Positions 1 through 6,291 of a stretch of 10,668 bases of DNA are shown here, in pieces. Source of the stretch: an uncultured Rhodocyclaceae bacterium (lineage in GTDB: Bacteria; Pseudomonadota; Gammaproteobacteria; Burkholderiales; Rhodocyclaceae); NCBI GenBank assembly GCA_900549295.1, contig URNG01000106.1, positions 1-10,668 on the forward strand. The letters are read 5' to 3'. Position 1 is the first letter of the stretch. Every line of letters starts with the position of its first letter. Made by a program: the position numbers and the translations under genes. Under the pieces are notes generated by a model. It ran no database searches, was not told the DNA's origin, and was given only the letters and a program-made list of their open reading frames with translations.

Positions 1-1
1 G

Positions 2-487
2 GTCGGCGGTCGAGCGCCCGCCCGCTCCGGCGGCCCCTCCGCCGACATCAACGGTCTTTTCGTCGCCCTGTGCCGCAGCATCGGCATTCCCGCCCGCACC
101 GTCGCCGGCCTGCGCCTCGGCCCCTCACGCCTCCTGCACAGCCTGGGCATCGACAACGGCGACGCCACGCACGCCCAGCACATCCGCGCCGAGTTCTACG
201 TTCCCGGCTACGCCTGGATTCCCGCCGACCCCAGCGACGTCTGCCGCGCCATCGCCCGCGAACGCCTAAGCCCGCAGGACAGCCGCCTCAACGCCCTCAA
301 GCGCGTCCTGTTCGGCGTCTGGGAAATGAACTGGATCGCCCTCAACAACGGCAGCGACCTCAATCTCCCCGGCGACGGCGCTCGCCAGCCCTTCTTCGCC
401 CATCCGAGGGTGCAGCTCGGTCAACAACTGGTCGATAGTCTCGATCCGCTGAATACGCCTTATACGATCGGCACGCGCAGTATCTGA
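2..487 (+). CDS. Transglutaminase-like domain protein, C-terminal part (5' end outside window)
   Basis: An open frame enters from the left edge and ends at TGA 485-487, giving the last 161 residues. It matches the bacterial transglutaminase-like (papain-fold) family. Residues 15-32 carry the helix normally following the catalytic residue (DINGLFVALCRSIGIPAR), residues 59-66 the His strand (QHIRAEFY, His60) and residues 73-80 the Asp turn (IPADPSDV, Asp76). The C-terminal LFGVWEMNW and SLDPLNTPYTI segments are also typical of a betaproteobacterial subgroup. The odd point is the nucleophile: where the family usually has Lys-Cys before the Asp-Ile/Leu-Asn, this protein reads Pro-Ser-Ala-Asp-Ile-Asn (Ser13 of the visible part, codon 38-40). 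It may therefore be a non-peptidase or altered member. The physiological substrate is unknown. A small membrane-protein gene follows 14 bases after the stop on the same strand. The family call is firm; activity is uncertain. Confidence 0.85.
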   Translation, partial: VGGRAPARSGGPSADINGLFVALCRSIGIPARTVAGLRLGPSRLLHSLGIDNGDATHAQHIRAEFYVPGYAWIPADPSDVCRAIARERLSPQDSRLNALKRVLFGVWEMNWIALNNGSDLNLPGDGARQPFFAHPRVQLGQQLVDSLDPLNTPYTIGTRSI

Positions 488-501
488 TCCCCCTGCACAC
501 G

Positions 502-732
502 ATGCCCGAACGCCAGCACACTTCTTCCAGCCTGTTGGGCCGAACCTTACTGGGCGCATTCGGGCTATTTCTGCTGGGCGTCGGCCTGTACGCTTTGTTC
601 TTCTCAAACGCCGAAGCAGGTTGGCTGAAATATTTGTTCAGCCTCGTATTCATTGCCTTGGGCAGCAACGCGCTCTATGCGGCGAGGCGAAACACGCGCG
701 CCTGGTTATTCCGGATCGGCCCCCTGCCCTGA
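502..732 (+). CDS. Small two-helix membrane protein, unknown function
   Basis: This is a 76-residue protein beginning with ATG 14 bases after the transglutaminase-like gene, on the same strand and probably co-transcribed. A short polar N-terminus (residues 1-11) is followed by two hydrophobic segments, roughly residues 12-33 (LGAFGLFLLGVGLYALFF core) and 41-60 (LKYLFSLVFIALGSNALY core). An Arg-rich stretch (AARRNTRAW) comes near the C-terminus, suggesting a helical hairpin with a positively charged cytoplasmic tail. No clear Shine-Dalgarno sequence precedes the ATG, so translation may be coupled to the upstream gene. It converges on dnaB, leaving 21 bases between the two stops. I do not recognise a named family. 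Support for a real gene comes from its tight spacing, coherent membrane topology and the absence of any competing gene on the other strand. Confidence 0.6.
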   Translation: MPERQHTSSSLLGRTLLGAFGLFLLGVGLYALFFSNAEAGWLKYLFSLVFIALGSNALYAARRNTRAWLFRIGPLP

Positions 733-753
733 CGGGGTTTCCTCGATGTTTCT

Positions 754-2160
754 TTAATCCCGCGCTTCCCGGTACCCGCCGCCTGCCAGGTTCTCGAAAC
801 GGGTGTATTCGCCGAGGAAGGCCATGCGCACGGTGCCGGTGGGGCCGTTACGCTGCTTGCCGATGATGACCTCGGCAAGCCCCTTGTCGGGCGAATCTTC
901 CTTGTAATACTCGTCGCGGTACATCATCAGGATCACGTCGGCGTCCTGCTCGATGGCGCCGGATTCGCGCAGGTCGGACATCATCGGGCGCTTGTCGGTG
1001 CGTTCCTCGACCTTGCGCGAGAGCTGCGACAGGGCGACGATCGGCACTTGCAGTTCCTTGGCCAGCGACTTGATCGAGCGGGAGATTTCGGAGACTTCGG
1101 TGGCGCGGTTTTCCCCCTGCCGGTTGCCGCTCATGAGCTGGATGTAGTCGATCACCAGCAGACCAAGCTTGCCGCCGTACTGGCGGGCCAGGCGGCGGGC
1201 GCGGGCGCGCAGGTTGGCCGGGGTGAGGCCGCCGGTTTCGTCGATGTAGATCGGCGCTTCATGCAGCTTGCCCAGGGCGAAGGAGAGACGCGACCATTCG
1301 TCGTCATTCATGCGGCCAGTGCGCAGGCTCTGCGAATTCAGCCGCCCGATCGAGGCCAGCATCCGCATCGCCAGTTGCGCGCCGCCCATTTCCATGGAAA
1401 ACACGCCGACCGGCAGGCCGGTATCTACCGCCACGTTTTCCGCGATGTTGAGGGCGAAGGCGGTTTTACCCATCGAGGGGCGACCAGCGACGATGATGAG
1501 GTCGCCAGGCTGGAAACCCGAGGTTTTCTGATCCAGATCGACGAAACCCGTGGGAACGCCGGTGATGTCGGAAGGATTGTCGCGGTCGTGCAGTTCCTGA
1601 ATCCGCTCCACCACCTGCGTCAAGAGCGGATTGATGTGCACGAAGCCTTCGGCGTGGCCCGCCCCGGCTTCGGCAATCTTAAAAATCTTCGATTCGGCTT
1701 CGTCGAGCAGGGTTGCCGCGTCGCGCCCCAGGGGATTGAGCGCGTCGGTGGCGATTTCATCCGCCGTGGCGACCAGTTGGCGCAGCACCGCCCGCTCGCG
1801 CACGATTTCCGCGTAGCGGCGGATATTGGCGGCGGAGGGCGTGTTGGCGGCCAGTTCGCCGAGGTAGGCCAGGCCGCCCGTCTGTTCGCTTTCGCCGGCG
1901 GCGTCGATGGCTTCGGCCACCGTCACCACGTCGGCAGGCCGGGCCTTTTCAAGCAGGCCGCGAATCTGGCGGAAGATGCGCCGGTGTTCGTCGCGGTAAA
2001 AATCGCTTTCCGTCACCAGATCGCCGATGCGGTCCCAGGCATTGTTGTCGAGCAGCAAGCCGCCCAGCACCGACTGTTCCGCCTCGATGGAGTGCGGCGG
2101 CACGCGCAGAAGCTCCAGCGAGGGATCGTGCGGTTTGGGTTTGTTGGCGCGGCTGTTCAT
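754..2160 (-). CDS. dnaB: Replicative DNA helicase DnaB
   Basis: DnaB is the hexameric ATP-dependent 5'-3' helicase that unwinds DNA at the replication fork and interacts with primase. The 468-residue product is of normal family length. The N-terminal helical domain spans about residues 15-120 (PPHSIEAEQSVLGGLLLDNN at 21-40). After a linker comes the RecA-like ATPase domain from about residue 195. Visible motifs are Walker A GRPSMGKT (226-233), the catalytic Glu257 in FSMEM, Walker B LLVIDYIQLM (334-343, Asp338), the glutamine switch ALSQLSR (Gln379) and an arginine-finger region KQRNGPTG (435-442). No intein is present. GGAAG lies 5 bases upstream of the ATG. It sits downstream of rplI, separated by an intrinsic terminator, as in the conserved proteobacterial rpsF-priB-rpsR-rplI-dnaB cluster. 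I see no convincing separate dnaB promoter in the 63-base gap, so expression may depend partly on readthrough. Confidence 0.98.
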   Translation of the reverse strand: MNSRANKPKPHDPSLELLRVPPHSIEAEQSVLGGLLLDNNAWDRIGDLVTESDFYRDEHRRIFRQIRGLLEKARPADVVTVAEAIDAAGESEQTGGLAYLGELAANTPSAANIRRYAEIVRERAVLRQLVATADEIATDALNPLGRDAATLLDEAESKIFKIAEAGAGHAEGFVHINPLLTQVVERIQELHDRDNPSDITGVPTGFVDLDQKTSGFQPGDLIIVAGRPSMGKTAFALNIAENVAVDTGLPVGVFSMEMGGAQLAMRMLASIGRLNSQSLRTGRMNDDEWSRLSFALGKLHEAPIYIDETGGLTPANLRARARRLARQYGGKLGLLVIDYIQLMSGNRQGENRATEVSEISRSIKSLAKELQVPIVALSQLSRKVEERTDKRPMMSDLRESGAIEQDADVILMMYRDEYYKEDSPDKGLAEVIIGKQRNGPTGTVRMAFLGEYTRFENLAGGGYREARD

Positions 2161-2177
2161 CGAGGCTTCCGGGAATT

Positions 2178-2203
2178 AAAAAGGCCCCGCCAAGCGGGGC
2201 CTT
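2178..2203 (-). terminator. Intrinsic terminator between rplI and dnaB
   Basis: Positions 2181-2190 (AAGGCCCCGC) pair perfectly with 2194-2203 (GCGGGGCCTT) around a three-base loop. On the minus strand the hairpin is followed by a run of T from the A tract at 2178-2182. It lies 20 bases after the rplI stop, so it should end or attenuate transcripts from the rpsF-priB-rpsR-rplI operon before dnaB. The plus-strand reading also has a short T end (only two T), so it would be weak in that direction. Confidence 0.9.
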
Positions 2204-2223
2204 GCAGCGTAAGTGAAAGCGCC

Positions 2224-2670
2224 TTATTCGGCAACCACATTCACCGTGACAGCAGCCAGCACGTCGGTGTGCAGGGCCACTTCGACCGGGAATTCGCCGA
2301 TCATCTTGAGCGGGCCTTCCGGCAGGCGGACGGCCGATTTGTCGATATCGAAACCGGCGGCCTTGAGCGCTTCGGCGATATCGACGTTACCGACCGAACC
2401 GAACAGGCGGCCATCCATCGCCGACTTGCGGGCGACAGAAACCGCGGTGCCGTTCAGCTTGTCGGCAACTGCCTGGGCGGCGGCGAGCTTCTCGGCGGCG
2501 AGTTTTTCCAGTTCGGCGCGGCGGGCTTCGAATTCAGCCAGGGCAGCCGGCGTGGCGCGCTTGGCTTTTTTCTGCGGAATCAGGAAGTTACGGGCATAAC
2601 CGTCCTTCACCTTGACCACTTCGCCGAGGTTACCGAGGTTCAGCACCTTTTCGAGCAGAATGATTTGCAT
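2224..2670 (-). CDS. rplI: 50S ribosomal protein L9
   Basis: L9 binds 23S rRNA at the base of the L1 stalk and affects translation fidelity and frame maintenance. The 148-residue product has the expected two-domain form. The N-terminal RNA-binding domain carries the family signature (MQIILLEKVLNLGNLGEVV, then KDGYARNFLIPQKKA at about 22-36). A long Ala/Glu/Lys connecting helix spans about residues 41-75, and the C-terminal domain contains KSAMDGRLFGSVGNVDIAEAL at about 82-102. The start is fixed by a strong GAGGAG Shine-Dalgarno at 2678-2683, seven bases before the ATG. Only 15 bases separate it from the rpsR stop, consistent with one operon. An intrinsic terminator follows. Confidence 0.98.
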   Translation of the reverse strand: MQIILLEKVLNLGNLGEVVKVKDGYARNFLIPQKKAKRATPAALAEFEARRAELEKLAAEKLAAAQAVADKLNGTAVSVARKSAMDGRLFGSVGNVDIAEALKAAGFDIDKSAVRLPEGPLKMIGEFPVEVALHTDVLAAVTVNVVAE

Positions 2671-2685
2671 GTTTCGTCTCCTCGA

Positions 2686-2961
2686 TTATTGATGGTTGTC
2701 GGTGTAGGGCAGCAGGGCCAGGAAGCGGGCGCGCTTGATGGCGGTGCCCAGCTGGCGCTGATAGCCGGCCTTGGTGCCGGTCAGGCGAGCTGGCATGATC
2801 TTGGCGTTTTCCTGGATGTATTCCTTGAGCACGTCGACATCCTTGTAATCGACCTGCTCAACCTTTTCCGCCGTGAAGCGGCAGAACTTGCGGCGCTTGA
2901 AGAGGCTGCTACCGCGGCGTTTTTTCTTGTCATCAAGCTTTTTCTTGAAGAATCGTGCCAT
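2686..2961 (-). CDS. rpsR: 30S ribosomal protein S18
   Basis: S18 forms a heterodimer with S6 and binds the platform of the 30S subunit. I chose the ATG at 2961, giving 91 residues starting MARFFKKK. It is the conserved family N-terminus and has GGAAGGAAA (2967-2975) five bases upstream. An in-frame ATG eight codons further upstream (2985) would add an unusual extension and is not needed. The basic N-terminal tail is followed by the S18 core: RRKFCRFT at about 23-30, DYKDVDVLKEYI at about 38-49, and PARLTGTKAGYQRQLGTAIKRARFLALLPY at about 57-86. The start lies inside the 3' end of priB, an overlap of 29 bases, so translation of the two is probably coupled. Confidence 0.97.
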   Translation of the reverse strand: MARFFKKKLDDKKKRRGSSLFKRRKFCRFTAEKVEQVDYKDVDVLKEYIQENAKIMPARLTGTKAGYQRQLGTAIKRARFLALLPYTDNHQ

Positions 2962-3262
2962 TTTCGTTTCCTTCCAAATATTCAATCGTCTGCGCGTGCA
3001 GGACGGGGGTTTTGCTGTTGCGGCTGCGGGCGGCGAGAAAGCCTTGAATTTTCACTGCCCCGCCCAATGACCCGGCCGCCAGAAGCTGCGCCAGATCACC
3101 CAATGCCACTACCGCCAACTCGACTTCCACCTGCCGTTCGCCACCGTTTTCAAGCTGTTGCGAACGATGTTGCAACCGCGCTTCGCTGACCGCCACCCCA
3201 GCCGGGGTGTAGCGCATGGGTTTGCGCTCGATCAGGCAGCCGGATAAAACGAGGGTGTTCAG
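2933..3262 (-). CDS. priB: Primosomal replication protein N (PriB), apparent CTG start
   Basis: PriB is a single-stranded-DNA-binding OB-fold protein that helps PriA restart collapsed replication forks. Family features are RYTPAGVAV, RLQHRSQQ, RQVEVELAVVALGDLAQLL, IQGFLAARSRNS and the terminal IEYLEGN. The first in-frame ATG (3217) would cut off the first beta strand. Reading upstream from it gives NTLVLSGCLIERKP, a good PriB N-terminus, preceded by CTG at 3262-3260; a TAG stop lies two codons further up. Homologues typically begin Met-Asn, so this CTG before AAC is the best start, giving 109 residues. A weak GACGGGA precedes it. The gene lies 23 bases after rpsF and overlaps rpsR by 29 bases, which lengthens its C-terminus (ENGTILQEKA) beyond the usual end. 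The family call is firm; the start codon is an inference. Confidence 0.92.
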   Translation of the reverse strand: MNTLVLSGCLIERKPMRYTPAGVAVSEARLQHRSQQLENGGERQVEVELAVVALGDLAQLLAAGSLGGAVKIQGFLAARSRNSKTPVLHAQTIEYLEGNENGTILQEKA

Positions 3263-3285
3263 TCGCTATCCCGTCTCGACGCCAA

Positions 3286-3657
3286 TCAGGCCGCTTCGGC
3301 CACCGGCTCGGCATCACCCGCGAGCAGGGATTTCGACTTCTCTTCCTTCATCATCGGCGAAGGGGAGGTGACGGCCGCTTTCATCTTGATGGTCAGATGG
3401 CGCAGCACGGCATCGTTGAACTTGAACGCGAGTTCGAGTTCGCTCAGGGTTTCGCCGTCGCACTCGATGTTCATCAGCACGTAGTGCGCCTTGTGGATTT
3501 TCTGGATCGGGTAGGCCAGTTGACGGCGGCCCCAGTCTTCCAGACGGTGCACCGTGCCGCCCTTGGCGGTGACGATGGCGCGATAGCGATCGACCATGCC
3601 GGGCACTTGTTCGCTCTGGTCCGGATGGACGATAAAGCAGATTTCGTAATGACGCAT
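3286..3657 (-). CDS. rpsF: 30S ribosomal protein S6
   Basis: S6 pairs with S18 on the platform of the small subunit. The start at 3657 gives a 123-residue protein beginning MRHYEICFIVHPDQS, the standard S6 N-terminus. It has AAAAGGAG (3663-3670) five bases upstream, so an upstream in-frame ATG at 3705 is rejected. Visible conserved parts are VPGMVDRYRAIV, GGTVHRLEDWGRRQLAYPI, HKAHYVLMNIEC and the FNDAVLRHLTIK strand near residue 90. The last 25 or so residues form the low-complexity acidic/Ala tail common in this family. It is first in the rpsF-priB-rpsR-rplI operon. A promoter with a TATACT box and a leader hairpin that may bind S6:S18 precede it. Confidence 0.98.
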   Translation of the reverse strand: MRHYEICFIVHPDQSEQVPGMVDRYRAIVTAKGGTVHRLEDWGRRQLAYPIQKIHKAHYVLMNIECDGETLSELELAFKFNDAVLRHLTIKMKAAVTSPSPMMKEEKSKSLLAGDAEPVAEAA

Positions 3658-3678
3658 GAAAACTCCTTTTGGGATAAA

Positions 3679-3702
3679 CCCTCCGTCATGCGAACGGTAG
3701 GG
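3679..3702 (-). promoter_or_regulatory. Candidate S6:S18-binding leader hairpin in the rpsF 5' UTR
   Basis: In the predicted rpsF leader the minus strand reads CCCT-A-CCG-loop-CGG-AGGG. The outer four-base arms are 3699-3702 with 3679-3682 and the inner CCG/CGG arms are 3695-3697 with 3683-3685, with one bulged A and a nine-base loop. Many bacterial rpsF leaders hold a hairpin with an exposed CCG that mimics the 16S helix bound by S6:S18 and mediates autoregulation. The position (about 20 bases before the start codon) and the CCG fit that, but whether CCG is bulged as in the described motif cannot be settled by eye. Confidence 0.4.
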
Positions 3703-3720
3703 CAAGGTGGAAAACGCGCG

Positions 3721-3749
3721 AGTATACCACCCATCCCGACTTCCCGAAA
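3721..3749 (-). promoter_or_regulatory. Promoter of the rpsF operon (extended -10)
   Basis: On the minus strand TATACT (3726-3721) is preceded directly by TGG (3729-3727), making an extended -10 element. Seventeen bases upstream lies TTTCGG (3749-3744), a poor -35. Transcription would start near 3714, giving a leader of about 57 bases. The -35 region lies within a perfect palindrome (3739-3764). Confidence 0.65.
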
Positions 3750-3764
3750 CAGGATTCGGGAAGT
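3739..3764. repeat. 10-bp-arm inverted repeat between the FimV-like gene and the rpsF promoter
   Basis: ACTTCCCGAA (3739-3748) and TTCGGGAAGT (3755-3764) are perfect complements around a six-base spacer. The repeat lies 27 bases after the stop of the FimV-like gene and overlaps the -35 region of the rpsF promoter. In the minus direction no T run follows it, and in the plus direction only TTC follows, so it is at best a weak terminator. It could be a processing or protective 3' hairpin for the FimV-like mRNA, or an operator for rpsF. Confidence 0.6.
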
Positions 3765-3791
3765 TTCTGGCCTGGAAATTCAGTGCAGCAT

Positions 3792-5570
3792 TCAGGCCTC
3801 GGTCAGTTCACGCTCCATGTTGAGCGCGGTTTCCTTCAATTCGATCAGGAACAGAATTTCTTCCACCACCGGCAGTGGGAAGCCCTGGCGCTGGCCAGCG
3901 CGGTTGTCGCGCAGCAGTTGCTGCATGTAGACAAGCACTTCAGGAGAAGCCCACTGCTTGGTCAGACCGGCAACGATCCGTGGCATGTCCTCCACGCCCC
4001 GCGCCCGTGCAGACTGTTCCGTTTCAATCGCATTGTCCTCTGCCGAGGCAGGCGCGACCGAATCGGCTACTTCCCACGGCTGGATTTCGACGTTGAAATG
4101 CTGATTCAGGCTGCTGGCCACCGCCGTGAATTCATCGCGCATATCCGCCATGCGATACACCTCCAGCAGGCGGACCCAAGGCTGCAGCGCTTCCTGCGGA
4201 TTATTGTCGATGTACTCCTGCAAGGCTTGCGCCGCCCCCTTGACCCGCCCGAAGGAAAGCATGATGTCGGCCAGTTCCATCACCGGATTGGCTTCGAAAT
4301 GCTCATCGACCGAGGTCGCGTTGATCGAGAAAATGGAATCTCCATGACGCGGCTGAAGCGCGGCAGGCGGTGCCACAGGCGCAACCGGCGCAATGCTCGC
4401 CCCTCCATCCAGTTCGAAATCCACCGCTACGGATTTAGCGCCGACACCTGGTTCGAGATGCACATCGACATGCTGCTCCGAGGAGCGGGACTGGGCATTC
4501 AACTCGGCTTGGCGCGGCGCGTCCACCAACGGCTCGCCATGCAGCAGATTTTCATCGCGCCCTTCCTGCTCCCGGCGCTGACGCCAGTACAACCCACCTG
4601 CCAGCAGCAACACCAGCGCAAGGATCAAGCCGTACCAGCCCCAGTCGGAAGTACTTTCTTCCGGTTGAGCCACAGGCGTGGCCGGCTGCGCCGCCGGCCG
4701 GGAAGAAACCGCATCGGCGGTCGCTGCGCGCTCTTGCAAGCCGGCAGCACGCCCCTGCAGATCATTCAAGGCACCTTCCATGCTGCGCAATTTCTCGGCC
4801 ATTGCCAGTTGATCGGTTGCACGCTCATGCAAGGCAGCAAGCATCTGGTATTCAAGGCGCAGCGTTTCGCGCTGCTCCTGGGAAAACGCACTTTCACGCA
4901 GCATGTGCTCACCGAGCACCATGGACAAACGCAACGACGTTTCGCCGCTCTCGTCGCTGGCCGACAGGAAGAAACGATCCCCGCCCTGCTCGCCGGCAGC
5001 CGGCTGGCTGTACGCCGGGGGACGATCCTGCGCTGCGCCGCCGCCCGGGGGTGTCTGCATATCCGCAGCACTGGCACTCGTTGCAAGCGCCTTGGGCCGG
5101 GCAGGCGCACGCCGTGCTTCGCTGCGTTCACGCTTCTTGCTCTGGCGCGGCGGTTTTTCCACCACTTCCGGTGCTGCCTGAACCGGCGGCGGCGCTTCTG
5201 CCAGGACGGGATTGGCGAGCAGGGTGTACTCGCGGTAGAGATCATTGCCGCACCCAAGGTCGATGGCGATCTGGAACAAGGGTTCCCGCACGACGTCCGA
5301 ACGCAGCCTCAAGCGTGGCACGCTACCGGCGACAACCTGTATGTCGGCCTGCCTCAGCCAGGGCAGATCGCCCGCAGCACGCGGCTTGACCACACGAAAG
5401 CAACTGGCATCAGGGAGCGATTGGCCCACGCCCAGAAGCGGAATACTGAGATCGAGACGCTGACCCAGCACAGGTTCCTGCCCCGGCTCTCCCAGGCCAA
5501 TGGCCTGCACTGCCGACGGCAGTGCCAGCACGCCCCAAAGAAACAGAATATACGCAAACTTTTGCTTCAA
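3792..5570 (-). CDS. FimV-like single-pass membrane protein
   Basis: The start is taken as TTG at 5570, giving 592 residues. AGAGGTG (5576-5582) lies five bases upstream, and the choice yields a clean signal peptide (MKQKFAYILFLWGVLALPSAVQA, residues 1-23). The reading frame continues upstream to an ATG at 5681, but that would bury the signal peptide and overlap the previous gene. In order: a FimV-type periplasmic N-domain (IGLGEPGQ, GQRLDLSIPL, CFRVVKP; about 24-120, with Cys57 and Cys107 that could form a disulfide); a Pro/Ala/basic linker (about 121-195); a predicted coiled coil (about 233-286); a Pro/Ala stretch; one membrane helix (about 313-328, GLILALVLLLAGGLYW); and a cytoplasmic acidic region. 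The C-terminal helical, TPR-like FimV domain is at about 429-500 (VMELADIMLSFGRVKGAAQAL, PWVRLLEVYRMADMRDEF). FimV/HubP proteins organise the cell pole and support type IV pili and twitching. No LysM motif is visible. Confidence 0.82.
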   Translation of the reverse strand: MKQKFAYILFLWGVLALPSAVQAIGLGEPGQEPVLGQRLDLSIPLLGVGQSLPDASCFRVVKPRAAGDLPWLRQADIQVVAGSVPRLRLRSDVVREPLFQIAIDLGCGNDLYREYTLLANPVLAEAPPPVQAAPEVVEKPPRQSKKRERSEARRAPARPKALATSASAADMQTPPGGGAAQDRPPAYSQPAAGEQGGDRFFLSASDESGETSLRLSMVLGEHMLRESAFSQEQRETLRLEYQMLAALHERATDQLAMAEKLRSMEGALNDLQGRAAGLQERAATADAVSSRPAAQPATPVAQPEESTSDWGWYGLILALVLLLAGGLYWRQRREQEGRDENLLHGEPLVDAPRQAELNAQSRSSEQHVDVHLEPGVGAKSVAVDFELDGGASIAPVAPVAPPAALQPRHGDSIFSINATSVDEHFEANPVMELADIMLSFGRVKGAAQALQEYIDNNPQEALQPWVRLLEVYRMADMRDEFTAVASSLNQHFNVEIQPWEVADSVAPASAEDNAIETEQSARARGVEDMPRIVAGLTKQWASPEVLVYMQQLLRDNRAGQRQGFPLPVVEEILFLIELKETALNMERELTEA

Positions 5571-5606
5571 CGAAGCACCTCTGATGACGTTCAAATATAT
5601 CCCAAG

Positions 5607-5612
5607 ATTATA
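5607..5612 (-). promoter_or_regulatory. -10 box (TATAAT) for the FimV-like gene
   Basis: The minus strand carries a perfect TATAAT at 5612-5607, about 37 bases before the proposed TTG start, in an AT-rich patch that contrasts with the GC-rich surroundings. No good -35 is found 16-18 bases upstream. It lies just after and partly within the end of the CbiM-like gene (stop at 5617). A second, weaker TATATT occurs at 5599-5594. Confidence 0.55.
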
Positions 5613-5616
5613 ACGT

Positions 5617-6282
5617 CTATTTATGAAAAAGGTAGCGCGCATCGTCAAATGACTCCACCCATTGCGGGCGATAAATGACAAAAAGCGTCAGTACACCACC
5701 TGACAGCCAAGCTTCCGAAAAAGCCAGGAGCAGAAAATACGGCAGATATTCGTCGATCAGGTAGCGTAACGGGTAAGCATCTCCCAAGCCCAGCAGCAGG
5801 GTCGAAGCAAGGCCGACGCCCAAGATCACCAAGCCTCCGCACAAGAAGGCATTGACGAAAATATAGATGAAATACTGCCTCGGCAAACGCGCCGTCAAAA
5901 AGCGGAACAACCCGTGACTGAGCGCAACGCCGACGCCGATCAGCACCAGCGCATTGGCTGCATAAGCAAACCAGGCACCGCCGTCGTTCAGGCTGATACA
6001 CAGCAGGACGATGGAAAGCCCGATCAGCGCAAGATGCGGGCCAAAGGCCAGGGTGAATACATTGGCCCCGAGCAGATGCAGACTCAAGCCGGGCTGTGCG
6101 CTGGCCTTCAGGTTCCAGACCAGCACCAGAGCGACGATCATGCCCAGCCACAGGTTGGATTGCTCCGAATCCGCCAGCCGCTTCCACGGCGCGCGCCAAA
6201 GACTGTGGGCGAAAAGCGGCAGCCAGACGAGCCATGCCGCCCAGTACCACGTTTCGCCCAACAGGTTATCGGTCAGATTCAC
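5617..6282 (-). CDS. CbiM-like integral membrane protein (energy-coupling-factor permease family)
   Basis: This is a 221-residue, very hydrophobic protein with about six or seven membrane segments (roughly 12-28, 44-60, 68-98, 103-127, 137-165 and 178-204). The segment around residues 66-87 (LSLHLLGANVFTLAFGPHLAL) and the C-terminal FSEAWLSGGVLTLFVIYRPQWVESF resemble the CbiM/COG3235 family, whose best-known members are the substrate-binding permeases of cobalt or nickel ECF transporters. The metal-binding N-terminal Met-His-x-Pro-Asp sequence of true CbiM is absent, and no cbiN, cbiQ or ATPase gene is nearby, so the substrate is unknown. The start is a GTG at 6282, nine bases after the etfA stop. 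No strong Shine-Dalgarno is seen, which suggests translational coupling to etfA. A nearby ATG (6290) is out of frame and closes after three codons. The family call is moderate; a transport role is inferred. Confidence 0.7.
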   Translation of the reverse strand: MNLTDNLLGETWYWAAWLVWLPLFAHSLWRAPWKRLADSEQSNLWLGMIVALVLVWNLKASAQPGLSLHLLGANVFTLAFGPHLALIGLSIVLLCISLNDGGAWFAYAANALVLIGVGVALSHGLFRFLTARLPRQYFIYIFVNAFLCGGLVILGVGLASTLLLGLGDAYPLRYLIDEYLPYFLLLAFSEAWLSGGVLTLFVIYRPQWVESFDDARYLFHK

Positions 6283-6291
6283 CCGGGCATT

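Noticed and set aside
70..438. Plus-strand Arg/Pro-rich 122-residue frame
   Set aside because: It is an alternative frame of the transglutaminase-like gene; the frame starting at position 2 has the conserved family motifs.
721..740. Possible weak terminator CCCC...GGGG-TTT after the small membrane protein gene
   Set aside because: The stem is only about four base pairs with a long loop and begins within the coding sequence, so it is not convincing.
1048..3189. A 713-residue plus-strand open frame opposite dnaB, rplI and rpsR
   Set aside because: It runs antisense to several unmistakable housekeeping genes and across their boundaries and terminator; it has no domain and is an effect of codon bias.
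3783..5678. A 631-residue plus-strand open frame lying almost exactly opposite the FimV-like gene
   Set aside because: It is a mirror of a GC-rich coding strand. Its product is rich in His/Arg/Gln with no recognisable domain, while the minus strand has a signal peptide, membrane helix and FimV-type domains, a ribosome site and a promoter.
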